The notes: a model not told the origin generated them from the sequence alone. A stretch of 64,000 nt of DNA from Brevibacterium sp. CS2 (GCF_005280295.1 NZ_CP040020.1:1922001-1986000); one strand, 5' to 3'. Numbered from the stretch's first letter, positions 15,736-23,637 are shown. Numbers and translations are program-made.

Positions 15736-16629
15736 TCAGTTCATCTGTGGTCGAGTGGCCCAGGCGTTGACATTGCATTGCTGCTCGGTGTGGTCGCCCG
15801 CAGCCACGACTGTTCCGTCGGCGCGCAGCCCAAGCGAGTGTCTCGCTCCGGCTGCGATCGCTGTGATGCCGGTCCATGACTGGACATCGCACTGGCCGAA
15901 CTGGTTGTCGCCCGTTCCGAAGACCCTTCCGGTCTGGCTCAGCGCGAGCGTATGGACGGAGCCGGCCGCCACTGAGGTGATGCTTCTCCACGATGACACC
16001 TCGCACTGGCCTCTGCTGTCGTCGCCGACGGCGACGACGGTGCCGTCTTCGTGTAAGCCGACGGTGTGCAGGTAGCCGGCAGAGACCCCGGACACGTGTG
16101 TCCACCGGGCGACGTCGGTCTGCCCTCGCTGATTGTTGCCAGTTGCGAGGGCTGTGCCGTCGCGTCGAACTGCGACTGTGTGCCAGTCGCCGCACGCGAT
16201 CGCGACGATCCCGCTCCACAACTGCACGTCACACTGTCCTTCCGCGGTGCGACCGGTGGCGACGACCGATCCGTCGGCACGTAGCCCCACGGTGGTCCTC
16301 CAGCCGGCGGCTATTGCCGTGATCTCGCGCCACTGCGTGACGGCGGTCTGCCCGGCGTCGCTCCAGCCGGTAGCAAGTGCAGTCCCATCGGCTCGGAGCC
16401 CCACTGTGTGAGACTTGCCGGTATTGCGGGCCGTGTGGACGCTGCCAGCGGCTACGGCGATGACGTCGGACCAGGGTAGGACGTCACACTCGCCGGCTTG
16501 ATTGTTGCCAGTGGCAATCACGGTCCCGTCCTCGCGTCGCAGCACTGAGTGCCGGTTCCCGGCCGCGAGTACGGTGCGCACGTGGACCTCCTCCGCGGTT
16601 CTCGTCGCCACCTGATCGTAGGCCGTCAT
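15736..16629 (-). CDS. RCC1-repeat (beta-propeller) protein
   Basis: This protein is about 297 residues from ATG 16629, built of six or more ~39-residue repeats of the form HTVGLRADGTVVATG-x-N-x-x-GQCDV-x-x-W-x-x-I-x-AIAAG, which fold as an RCC1-type beta-propeller. There are no signal peptide, membrane segments or added domains. The start is uncertain: no good RBS precedes 16629 and the frame is open further upstream to 16785. It is transcribed opposite to its neighbours and is flanked by repeat copies 1 and 2, so it forms its own gene unit. The role is unknown; RCC1 propellers usually bind proteins. Confidence 0.7.
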   Translation of the reverse strand: MTAYDQVATRTAEEVHVRTVLAAGNRHSVLRREDGTVIATGNNQAGECDVLPWSDVIAVAAGSVHTARNTGKSHTVGLRADGTALATGWSDAGQTAVTQWREITAIAAGWRTTVGLRADGSVVATGRTAEGQCDVQLWSGIVAIACGDWHTVAVRRDGTALATGNNQRGQTDVARWTHVSGVSAGYLHTVGLHEDGTVVAVGDDSRGQCEVSSWRSITSVAAGSVHTLALSQTGRVFGTGDNQFGQCDVQSWTGITAIAAGARHSLGLRADGTVVAAGDHTEQQCNVNAWATRPQMN

Positions 16630-16842
16630 ACCAGTCGTCGCGGCAACGCCCGTCTCGTGGCCCCAGCGCGACGTGGCAAGGTTACCGACCTCGGAACTCG
16701 GACGAGCTCCAGCACTCCCGCGACCGTAGTGACAGCTCTGGTGCTCGCAGTCGTTCGAGAGCTTGTGATCGTCCCGATCTCCCACATGGGAGCGCCGGAG
16801 GGACGGTGAGCGAGCACCGACCTATGGACATAGCTCTCCAAA

Positions 16843-16887
16843 GGTTACTCGGCTACGGAACGCGGTGGAGTTCCGGTTTAACGTCTA
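16843..16887 (+). repeat. ~45-bp cassette-boundary repeat, copy 2
   Basis: The core is CGGAACGCGGTGGAGTTCCG followed by GTTTAACGTCTA. It starts 1183 bp after copy 1 and separates the RCC1-like gene from higB; it ends 35 bp before the higB start. Confidence 0.7.
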
Positions 16888-16921
16888 GCGTTAATGACGC
16901 ACCCCGTTATACAGTGGTCGA

Positions 16922-17203
16922 GTGATCAGATCGTTCGGCAGCAAGGACACCGAGCGCATCTGGCATGAGCAGTACGTCAAGCGCGTTGACCGGACGGTGC
17001 AGAGGGCGACCTTGCGGAAGCTCGAGCTGATTCATGCGGCGAAGGATGTCGAGGACCTCAGGGTCCCGCCAGGTAACCGCCTGGAGCGTCTGGTCGGTGA
17101 CCGACGCGGGCAGCACAGCATCCGCGTGAACGCGCAATGGCGTCTCTGCTTCGCCTGGAGAGATGGAGGTGCGGACAATGTCGAACTCGTCGACTACCAC
17201 TGA
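16922..17203 (+). CDS. higB: HigB-like (RelE superfamily) toxin
   Basis: This 93-residue protein matches the HigB branch of the RelE/ParE toxins: PPGNRLERLVGDRRGQHSIR followed by VNAQWRLCFAW is the family signature. Such toxins cleave mRNA at the ribosome. The start is GTG 16922. The gene overlaps higA by 26 bases. The toxin-before-antitoxin order is normal for higBA. Confidence 0.88.
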   Translation: MIRSFGSKDTERIWHEQYVKRVDRTVQRATLRKLELIHAAKDVEDLRVPPGNRLERLVGDRRGQHSIRVNAQWRLCFAWRDGGADNVELVDYH

Positions 17204-17498
17204 GGACGACCTGATCGAGCCGATCCACCCGGGGGAGATCCTGATGGAGGACTTCATCGAGGGCTTCGGGATCACGCAGAACAAGCTTGCCGTGTCCATC
17301 GGTGTGCCGCCGCGCCGGATCAACGAGATCGTGCACGGCAAGCGGGGGATCACCGCTGATACGGCGATCCGTCTGGCGCGCTACTTCGGAACGTCCGAGG
17401 AGCTCTGGATGAATCTGCAGTCGAACTACGAGCTCCGGCTCGAGCGCCGTGCACTGCGCGACAAGGTTGCCGCGATCACGCCGTTGCATGTCGCATGA
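17178..17498 (+). CDS. higA: HigA-like antitoxin (XRE-family HTH)
   Basis: This 106-residue XRE protein of the HigA type reads IHPGEILMEDFIEGFGITQN, then LAVSIGVPPRRINEIVHGKR (HTH) and DTAIRLARYFGTSEELWMNL. It neutralises HigB and autoregulates the operon. I chose ATG 17178 because GGAGG lies 8 bases upstream; ATG 17163 is possible. The last codons overlap the ATG of the next gene by four bases. Confidence 0.88.
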   Translation: MSNSSTTTEDDLIEPIHPGEILMEDFIEGFGITQNKLAVSIGVPPRRINEIVHGKRGITADTAIRLARYFGTSEELWMNLQSNYELRLERRALRDKVAAITPLHVA

Positions 17499-18013
17499 CC
17501 GGGCATCTCATCGTGATCTCCGGCCTTCCCGGCGTCGGAAAGACAAGCGTGGCCGAGATCATCGCGGCGAGCACGGGGTCGGTCCACCTGTCCATCGACG
17601 CCGTCGAGGAGTCGCTCCTTGCATGCGGTCTGCCGGCAGGGTGGGAAGTAGGTGTCGCGGCGTACGAGGCGGCGCGTGCAATGGCGGAGCAGAATCTGCG
17701 GCTCGGTCACGATGTCGTCGTTGATGCGGTCAACGACAGTGACGAGGCTCGGCAGACATGGCGGACGGCGGCCTCGCGAACAGGTGCACGCATCGAGTTC
17801 GTGTACCTCATGATCTCCGATGCGCGGGAGCATGAGCGAAGGCTCCGCGGCAGGGATCGCGGACTCACCCACGTCGGCGAGCCGACCTGGTCGGACGTGC
17901 AGCGCCGTCGCGCTGATTACGCCGCGTGGTCCGATGAGGTCGTGGAGTTCGATACGGCTGCGCGGACTGCGGACGAGGTCGCAGACGCGCTCGCTGCGCA
18001 TCTCGGCGCGTAA
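17495..18013 (+). CDS. P-loop kinase/phosphotransferase-like AAA protein
   Basis: This 172-residue nucleotide-binding protein has Walker A GLPGVGKTS (residues 10-18) and a lid/Arg region RERRLRGRDRG-like (HERRLRGRDRGLTHVGEP). It resembles small kinases of the chloramphenicol-phosphotransferase/zeta-like group. VVVDAVNDSDEARQTW fits the Walker-B/substrate segment. ATG 17495 overlaps higA (ATGA), so it is the third gene of a higB-higA-kinase operon. The substrate is unknown. Confidence 0.72.
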   Translation: MTGHLIVISGLPGVGKTSVAEIIAASTGSVHLSIDAVEESLLACGLPAGWEVGVAAYEAARAMAEQNLRLGHDVVVDAVNDSDEARQTWRTAASRTGARIEFVYLMISDAREHERRLRGRDRGLTHVGEPTWSDVQRRRADYAAWSDEVVEFDTAARTADEVADALAAHLGA

Positions 18014-18034
18014 TGAGGGAACGTCATCGCTGAT

Positions 18035-18078
18035 GGTTCTCCGTGTCGGAACGCAGTTGAATTCAGGTTCAATGTCTA
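18035..18078 (+). repeat. ~45-bp cassette-boundary repeat, copy 3
   Basis: The core is CGGAACGCAGTTGAATTCAG followed by GTTCAATGTCTA. It lies 22 bp after the kinase stop and 1192 bp after copy 2. It is more diverged than copies 1 and 2 but colinear. Confidence 0.65.
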
Positions 18079-18147
18079 ATACAGGCTTCTGACCCACCTA
18101 CCTGCGCATCAGTCCCTGACACCGGGCTCTCCCGTAACATTGCGGGT

Positions 18148-19152
18148 ATGAATGGGGCGCTTTCGAAGGGCCGAGCGAAGGTGCCACCAGCACGGACTGG
18201 CCGACTTGACTCCATGGACCGCCGGTACGAGCCTTTCGTGCGCCTCGTCCCTGCACCAGTGCGGCGGGTGGCCTCGTCGTGGAGGTGGGATGCGCCGGAC
18301 GGGGGTGGTTCGTGGGACCTGCACATCGAGCACGTGGGTGCCCCGACGGCTTCGGTCCGAATGCTGCTGGTCCATGGAGCGGGAGGGAACGCGGCGGCGA
18401 TGTGGCCCTACGCTGCACACCTGAGTCGCCTGGGCGCTCGGGTTACGGTGGTCGATCTGCCCGGTTACGGGCGAACGATCCGGGTGCGGCGTGGACGCCG
18501 CAGCGTCAGTTATGGCGACTGGCAGCAGCTGCTCGTCGATCTCGTGGGTCGCGAGCATGACGAGCGGCCACTTGTCCTCGTCGGGGCGAGCATGGGTGGT
18601 GCCCTCGCGGTCGACACCGCTGCAGTGACCGGACTGGCCAAGCGGGTCATCGCGACCTGCCTGCTCGACCCGACTCGGCCGGGCATCGCTGCCGCCATCG
18701 TGCGAGCCCCGTGGATAGCGCGGCTGGGATTGCCACTGCTGCAGTTCGCCCGGGGGCCAGCGGCGAATCCACGGATCCCGGTCCGGGTGCTGACCCCTAT
18801 GTCTGCGATTGCGAACGACCCTGCCCTCAGTCATGCAGTGCTCACCGACCCGTGCGGCGGTGGTGGCGCGATGCCGGTGGGCTGGTACCGCTCGTTCCTC
18901 GAGGCAGGTCCGGCTATTCCACCCGAGCAATACCAAGGACCACCGGTCGTGCTGTTGCATCCGGCCGAGGATCGTTGGACTATGCCGGAGCTCAGCCTCG
19001 ACTACCTTGGTCGGCTTCACGGCAAGATCCGGGTCGTGATGCTTCCTGGCTGCGGCCACTTCCCCCTCGAGGAGCCCGGCTTCCAGGTCCTCCTGGACGA
19101 GGTTTTGGATGAGATGGAACAGGTGCTGGATGACCAGCGGAGAGGCAGCTGA
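18148..19152 (+). CDS. Alpha/beta hydrolase
   Basis: This protein of up to 334 residues has the alpha/beta-hydrolase fold: oxyanion segment LLVHGAGGNAAAMW, nucleophile elbow GASMGG (Ser at about residue 150), acid near HPAEDRWTMP (Asp) and catalytic His in LPGCGHFPLEEP. The start is uncertain between ATG 18148 and ATG 18214 (MDRRYEPF). The gene occupies the unit between repeat copies 3 and 4. The substrate cannot be inferred; it is likely a soluble esterase or epoxide/carboxylester hydrolase. Confidence 0.75.
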   Translation: MNGALSKGRAKVPPARTGRLDSMDRRYEPFVRLVPAPVRRVASSWRWDAPDGGGSWDLHIEHVGAPTASVRMLLVHGAGGNAAAMWPYAAHLSRLGARVTVVDLPGYGRTIRVRRGRRSVSYGDWQQLLVDLVGREHDERPLVLVGASMGGALAVDTAAVTGLAKRVIATCLLDPTRPGIAAAIVRAPWIARLGLPLLQFARGPAANPRIPVRVLTPMSAIANDPALSHAVLTDPCGGGGAMPVGWYRSFLEAGPAIPPEQYQGPPVVLLHPAEDRWTMPELSLDYLGRLHGKIRVVMLPGCGHFPLEEPGFQVLLDEVLDEMEQVLDDQRRGS

Positions 19153-19215
19153 GTCGGCCATGCGCGGTGAGGGACCGTAGCCCTGAGACCGGTCTGGCCC
19201 GGTGAGGCGTGCATG

Positions 19216-19260
19216 CGTTCCTAGCCGTGGCGACGCCGTGGAATTTCGTTTCGCCGTCTA
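19216..19260 (+). repeat. ~45-bp cassette-boundary repeat, copy 4
   Basis: The core is GCGACGCCGTGGAATTTCGT followed by TTCGCCGTCTAACG. It is the most diverged copy, 1181 bp after copy 3 and 64 bp after the hydrolase stop. The rest of the gap 19153-19496 contains only the TetR promoter/operator. Confidence 0.6.
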
Positions 19261-19452
19261 ACGTCTGCTGCGCCGAGCGGTCGTGCTCAAGGTCGCGTCG
19301 ATGTGACGTGGCCCGAGCATCGGGGCGTGTATGCAGTAGGCCTTTCGAATGTGCGGCCAACCCAGCCTGATTGAAGGCGTACAAGGGCCGCGCCGAGTGC
19401 TTTCCGTGCACTCGGAGGCACTGCATTGCTGTGTGGGACGGACTCGGTTAAT

Positions 19453-19476
19453 ATACGAAAGTGAGGTGTTTCGTAT
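19453..19476. promoter_or_regulatory. Palindromic operator upstream of tetR-like gene
   Basis: ATACGAAA at 19453-19460 and TTTCGTAT at 19469-19476 form an 8-bp inverted repeat with an 8-bp spacer, 20 bp before the start of the TetR-family gene. The size and symmetry are typical of TetR autoregulatory operators. GGAGG at 19485 is the ribosome-binding site. Confidence 0.7.
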
Positions 19477-19496
19477 CGAAACTTTGGAGGGGTGCT

Positions 19497-20141
19497 GTGG
19501 CAGATGTCGAAGCTGGAGTGACGCGGGGTCGTCCGCTCAATGCTGACCTCACGCCGGCAATTGTGGACGCGGTGCTGTCTCTCCTCGCCGAACAGGGGTA
19601 CGCCCAGCTGACAACCGCCGCAGTCGCGAAGCGGGCTGGGGTGTCCACGGCGACGCTCTACCGTCGATGGCCCTCCAAGCGCGACCTACTGTTGGCTGCA
19701 GCAGGTCAGATTGCCGAGGAGGAGTCCGCCGACGTCGACTCCGGCACCCTCGAAGATGACCTGCGCTCGATGTTCGCTCACAAGCGGGCAGTGCTCTCCG
19801 GAAGGATCGGGGCGGTGCTCGTGGCGTTGGCCGGTGAGTCGGCGCACGATCCTGAGCTCGGTGCGATAGTGCGCGCCAGTGTCTTCGATCCGACCCGGGA
19901 TCGCTTGGAGTGGATCTTCGAACGCGCGAGGGCACGCGGTGAGCAGGCAACGCGCGATCCGGCGGCTGCGGCTTACTTGATTGTCGGCGCGATTCTGTCT
20001 CGGATCGCATTCGATGACGTCGAGGACGGAAGCCTGCTACCAGAAAGTGACGTGGCGATGCTGCTCAACGCCATCGGGACTGATGCACGTTTAAGTGTCA
20101 GTTTGGGTTTCACGCTGCGAGGTTCGCAGCGGGTTTCATGA
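19497..20141 (+). CDS. TetR-family regulator, C-terminus replaced by IS A
   Basis: This 214-residue protein has an N-terminal TetR HTH (about 20-65; YAQLTTAAVAKRAGVSTATL then YRRWPSKRDLL) and a C-terminal ligand/dimer domain of the TetR_C_11-like type. Start GTG 19497 follows GGAGG; the longer frame starts inside the operator. The native frame runs into IS A at 20076, so the last ~21 residues are IS-encoded. Because the truncated tail lies after the last predicted helix, the regulator may still work. Its target genes, usually an adjacent exporter, are absent. Confidence 0.8.
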   Translation: MADVEAGVTRGRPLNADLTPAIVDAVLSLLAEQGYAQLTTAAVAKRAGVSTATLYRRWPSKRDLLLAAAGQIAEEESADVDSGTLEDDLRSMFAHKRAVLSGRIGAVLVALAGESAHDPELGAIVRASVFDPTRDRLEWIFERARARGEQATRDPAAAAYLIVGAILSRIAFDDVEDGSLLPESDVAMLLNAIGTDARLSVSLGFTLRGSQRVS

Positions 20142-20970
20142 TCGCCTCGTACTCCACCGGCGTCAACCGGCCCAGGCGCGCTTGCCGACGCCGACGGTGA
20201 TACGTCCGCTCAATCCAGGTCACGATTGCGATCCGCAACTTCTCGCGGGTAGACCAGCGCCGGCGGTCGAGGACGTTTTTCTGCAAGAGCGCGAAGAACG
20301 ATTCCATTGCCGCATTATCGCCCGCTGCACCCACGCGACCCATCGATCCGGCCAGCCCGCGCCTGGTCAGAGCGGTGACATACTTCCGTGAACGAAATTG
20401 CGAGCCCCTGTCGCTGTGGACCACGCAACCGGTCACGTCCCCGCGCCGCACGGCGGCCATCTCCAGGGCATCCACAGCCAGACGGGCCTTCATCCGGCTG
20501 TCAATGGAATAGCCAACGATCCGGCCGGAGTACACATCCTTGATCGCACAGAGGTAGAGCTTGCCCTCGTCCGTCTTGTGCTCGGTGATGTCGGTCAGCC
20601 ACAACTCGTTAGGACCAGCCGCGGTGAAGTTCCGTTCGACCCGGTCGTCGTGGACGGGCGGACCCGGCTTCTTCCCGTTCTTCGCCCGAGCCTTGCCGAA
20701 CACCGACCACCACTGATTTCTCGAGCAGATCCGCCAAGCGGTTCGGGTGCTCATGGCCTCACCGGATGTGCAGGCTTCATCGGCGAGGAACCTGTAACCG
20801 AACTCCGGATCATCGCGGTGGGCATCATAGAGAGCATTCGCCCGATAGGCCTCGACTAATTCGGCATCAAGGACCGGCCGTGTGAGCCAGCGATAGTACG
20901 GCTGGCGGGAGAGCTTCAGAACCCGGCACGACACCGCAACGGGAATCCCGTCGGCGGCGAGCTCTCTCAC
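20110..20970 (-). CDS. IS3-family transposase OrfB (IS A, copy 2)
   Basis: This 286-residue DDE transposase has an HTH_21 region (CRVLKLSRQPYYRW), then an rve core with LTDITEH, HSDRGSQF and NAAMESFFALL. GTG 20970 overlaps the orfA stop (GTGA). The homologous frame continues upstream across CAAAAGG (encoding KRLYPLV), which suggests a -1 shift there to give OrfAB. It appears intact. Confidence 0.87.
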   Translation of the reverse strand: MRELAADGIPVAVSCRVLKLSRQPYYRWLTRPVLDAELVEAYRANALYDAHRDDPEFGYRFLADEACTSGEAMSTRTAWRICSRNQWWSVFGKARAKNGKKPGPPVHDDRVERNFTAAGPNELWLTDITEHKTDEGKLYLCAIKDVYSGRIVGYSIDSRMKARLAVDALEMAAVRRGDVTGCVVHSDRGSQFRSRKYVTALTRRGLAGSMGRVGAAGDNAAMESFFALLQKNVLDRRRWSTREKLRIAIVTWIERTYHRRRRQARLGRLTPVEYEAIMKPAANLAA

Positions 20971-21275
20971 GAGCGGGTAGAGCCTTTTGACGGCAGGTTC
21001 GCCTGCGATAGATAAGCGGCCGCGCGGCGGAGGACTTCGTTCTCCTGCTCGAGCAGCCGGTTGCGTCGCCTGAGCTCACGCAGCTCCGCGGAGCCGTCGG
21101 TGCTGGTGCCGGGTTTGTTGCCGGCGTCGATCTCAGCCTGGCGGAGCCATTTGGCTACGGTGCCTTCGTGGATACCGAAGTCGGCACCGATCTGCGCGAT
21201 CGTCGTCGACTCGTCACGGTTAAGAGCGACGCGGACGACGTCCTCGCGGAACTCTTTCGGGTAGGGCTTGGGCAT
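20967..21275 (-). CDS. IS3-family OrfA (IS A, copy 2)
   Basis: This 102-residue HTH_Tnp_1 protein reads MPKPYPKEFREDVVRVAL, with an HTH at about 27-48 (IAQIGADFGIHEGTVAKWL) and a coiled coil at about 66-92 (LRELRRRNRLLEQENEVL). It recognises the IS ends. Confidence 0.85.
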   Translation of the reverse strand: MPKPYPKEFREDVVRVALNRDESTTIAQIGADFGIHEGTVAKWLRQAEIDAGNKPGTSTDGSAELRELRRRNRLLEQENEVLRRAAAYLSQANLPSKGSTRS

Positions 21276-21388
21276 GGTGACATCCTTCCAGGCCCACGCA
21301 TTGGTAAGCCAGATCAGGTGACACCTATCCGTGCATCAGTCCCTCGTGGCGTGGTCGGACTGCGGACCCGGCCGGCTCCGCTCCCGGT

Positions 21389-22318
21389 TCAGGACGCGTG
21401 CGCCCACAGCCGCGCGGCCGCGTAGCTGCGGTGCGGACTCCACGTCGCGACGCGGTCCGCGTCCGCCGCGGGATCCAGGTCGCGCAGCGTCCGCCGCAGC
21501 ACCGCGTCGCCGGCCGGGAACGCGTCCGCGTCCGTGCCCGCCCGGATCGCCAGGTAGTCGAGCGTCCACGGTCCGATCCCGTGGACCGCGTGCAGGTCCT
21601 CCCGCGTCGGCAGGAGGTCCGGATCACCCTGCTCCGCGAAGAGGACCGCGACCTCGTGCACGGTGCGCGCCCGGCTGCCCGTCAGCCGCACGGTGGCCCG
21701 CAGCTCCTCGAGGGGCACGGCTGCCAGCACGTCAGGGGTGGGGAAGAGCCGCAACCCGCCTGTGTGTGATCCAGCCGGCCGGTCGCCGCCCATGTCCGCC
21801 CCGTCGTGCGGATACGGAGCGAGGGTCGGCATGCCATCCACCGCGGGTGGTTCCGCACCGAACGCCGCGACCAGCCGAGCGTCGAACAGCCGTGAGGTCC
21901 GCAGCGTCACCTGCTGCCCCATGACGGTCATGACGACGGCCTCGAACGGCGATTGGAACCGGCTGATCCGCAGACCCGGTCGCTCCCGCACCTGCTGCGC
22001 GAACAGCGGGTCCGCACCCAGGTGCGCGTCGATCCCGCTCACATCCGCGTCCAGATCGAACCAGTGCCGCACCCGCGCGGCGAGGACGTCGTTGACGCCC
22101 GCGTCCACGGTCGACGTCGCGACCTCCGCACCCGCCTCGTCGAGGCGGACGGTGACCGCGTGCGGGTCGCCGTGGACGTCGACCCACCGCGTCATCGTCG
22201 CCGAGGCCCCCTCGAGCAGGTGCAGACCCTCCACTGCGTGGACCGCCAATGAGGCGCGGGCCGCCTCCCGGTCGAACGGGCCGCTCGCGTCGACACGGAA
22301 CGACGCGCGCACACTCAC
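21389..22318 (-). CDS. alkA: DNA-3-methyladenine glycosylase II (AlkA)
   Basis: This 309-residue base-excision glycosylase removes alkylated purines. The N-terminal AlkA domain is followed by an HhH-GPD domain with HAVHGIGPWTLDYLAIRAG and the catalytic Asp in FPAGDAVLRR. FQSPFEAVVMTVMGQQVTL is the conserved AlkA helix pair. Start GTG 22318 overlaps the stop of tag (GTGA). It is the last gene of a six-gene alkylation-repair operon and ends 45 bp from IS A. Confidence 0.88.
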   Translation of the reverse strand: MSVRASFRVDASGPFDREAARASLAVHAVEGLHLLEGASATMTRWVDVHGDPHAVTVRLDEAGAEVATSTVDAGVNDVLAARVRHWFDLDADVSGIDAHLGADPLFAQQVRERPGLRISRFQSPFEAVVMTVMGQQVTLRTSRLFDARLVAAFGAEPPAVDGMPTLAPYPHDGADMGGDRPAGSHTGGLRLFPTPDVLAAVPLEELRATVRLTGSRARTVHEVAVLFAEQGDPDLLPTREDLHAVHGIGPWTLDYLAIRAGTDADAFPAGDAVLRRTLRDLDPAADADRVATWSPHRSYAAARLWAHAS

Positions 22319-22917
22319 GGTGTCCACACGCCGGAGCTGCCGCGCCGGTGCGAGTCGACGAGGTGGGTGTCGACGATGCCGATCGCCTCCATGAGCGCGA
22401 ACATCGTCGTGGGGCCCACGAATGCGAACCCCTCCTTCCGCAGCGCCTTCGACAGGGCCAGCGATTCCGCGGACTGCGTGGGGACCTCGGCGATGGTCCG
22501 GGGCGCCGGTGTCTCCTCCGGCTGGAACGACCAGACGAAGTCGACCAGCCCGCCCTTCTCCCGCAGCCGGATCGTCGCGTTCGCATTGGTGATCGTCGCG
22601 AGGATCTTCGCCCGGTTCCGCACGATGCCCGCATCGCCCATCAGGCGCGCGACGTCCGTGTCGCCGTACCGGGCCACGCGGTCCGGGTCGAAGTCGTCGA
22701 ACGCCTCCCGGAACGCGGGGCGTTTGCGCAGGATCGTCGCCCACGACAGGCCCGCCTTGAACGCCTCGAGGCTGATGCGCTCGAACAGTCCCTGCTCGTC
22801 CCCGACGGGCAGGCCCCACTCCGTGTCGTAGTACTCGCGCATGAGCGGGTCGGTCGCCGCCCACGCGGGCCGGGCCATCCCGTCCTCACCGATCACGATG
22901 CCTGTGTCTGTGCTCAT
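22315..22917 (-). CDS. tag: DNA-3-methyladenine glycosylase I (Tag)
   Basis: This 200-residue Tag-family glycosylase is specific for 3-methyladenine. DPLMREYYDTEWGLPVGDE and LEAFKAGLSWATILRKR (catalytic Glu region) identify it, with GPTTMFALMEAIGIVDTHL at the end. Three of the four zinc-snap ligands of E. coli Tag seem replaced: no N-terminal Cys (RPAWA), Tyr for His (YYDTEWG) and Ser for the last Cys (HLVDS). It may be a zinc-free variant. The ATG overlaps the stop of alkB by four bases. Confidence 0.88.
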   Translation of the reverse strand: MSTDTGIVIGEDGMARPAWAATDPLMREYYDTEWGLPVGDEQGLFERISLEAFKAGLSWATILRKRPAFREAFDDFDPDRVARYGDTDVARLMGDAGIVRNRAKILATITNANATIRLREKGGLVDFVWSFQPEETPAPRTIAEVPTQSAESLALSKALRKEGFAFVGPTTMFALMEAIGIVDTHLVDSHRRGSSGVWTP

Positions 22918-23585
22918 CCGTTCAGTCCTGTCTCCCGCATCGTGATGTTGATCCGTCCGGACTCCAGTCCGCAGCCGTCCGGCGCGGTGCCCGGATGGAC
23001 CTTCGTGACGCCGTGGTAGGCCAGCCGCGAGGGTCCGCCGAAGACGAACAGGTCGCCGGACCCCAGGTCGATGTCCTGGTAGGGCTTCGTCCGGGTCTCC
23101 GTGTTGCCGAAGCGGAACCGGCACGCATCGCCGATCGACAGGGAGACGACCGGGGCCATCGACTCCTCGTCCTTGTCCTGGTGCATGCCCATCTTCGCGG
23201 TGTCGTCGTAGTAGTTCACCAGCGCGGTGTCCGGCGTGTAGTCGTCGCCCGCGTGCGGATCCCCGGTCGCGGCGACGAGACCTGTCCGACCCAGCCGCAC
23301 CATCCAGTCGGGGAAGTCCAGGACCCGGTTGCCATTCACGTCGACGGCATCGCGCGAGTAGGCGTACGGCCGCCAGTGCCAGCCCAGGCACACGGTGCGC
23401 ACGCTCATCTCGTGACCGCGGATCTTCGCCGAGCGCAGGGGCACCGGCCCCTGCGTCCACTCGTGGAAGCGGGCGACGATCCACCGCTGCTGCTCCAGCG
23501 TGAGCCAGCCGGGCACGTGGTGGGCGCCGGCGGGAAGCTGCGGACCGGTGGGTCCCAACAGGTCGTCTCCGAACAGGGTGTTCAA
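22914..23585 (-). CDS. alkB: Alpha-ketoglutarate-dependent dioxygenase AlkB
   Basis: This 223-residue Fe(II)/2-oxoglutarate oxygenase reverses N-alkyl lesions such as 1-methyladenine and 3-methylcytosine. The iron ligands are visible in MGMHQDKDE (HxD) and AYHGVTKVHPG (distal His), and the 2-oxoglutarate Arg in RINITMRETG. VNYYDDTAKMGMHQDKDE is a hallmark of the family. It starts 52 bases after ogt and overlaps tag. Confidence 0.9.
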   Translation of the reverse strand: MNTLFGDDLLGPTGPQLPAGAHHVPGWLTLEQQRWIVARFHEWTQGPVPLRSAKIRGHEMSVRTVCLGWHWRPYAYSRDAVDVNGNRVLDFPDWMVRLGRTGLVAATGDPHAGDDYTPDTALVNYYDDTAKMGMHQDKDEESMAPVVSLSIGDACRFRFGNTETRTKPYQDIDLGSGDLFVFGGPSRLAYHGVTKVHPGTAPDGCGLESGRINITMRETGLNG

Positions 23586-23637
23586 CGGGCGCTCCTCACG
23601 GCCTCGGCGGCGGGGTTCACGGTGGGGGACGGAAAGC

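Larger units (their letters stand above)
20076..21343 (-). mobile_element. IS3-family element A, copy 2, complete
   Basis: This 1268-bp element has inverted ends GGGACTGATGCACG and, on the right, CGTGCATCAGTCCC. orfA and orfB are on the minus strand. Flanks (CCATC and TCGTG) show no clear target duplication. It forms the boundary between the accessory region and the alkylation-repair operon, and its truncated twin is at 138-1006 in the same orientation. Confidence 0.9.

Noticed and set aside
15660..19260. Integron attC sites at the four direct repeats
   Set aside because: GTCTAAC occurs in copy 4 and GTCTA in copies 2 and 3, but no paired GTTRRRY core with inverted arms is found, the conserved part lies on the wrong side of the core, and no integron integrase is visible.
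138..21343. Target-site duplications flanking IS A, B and C
   Set aside because: Flanks were compared for 3-5 bp direct repeats at each plausible end and none matched, so none is claimed.
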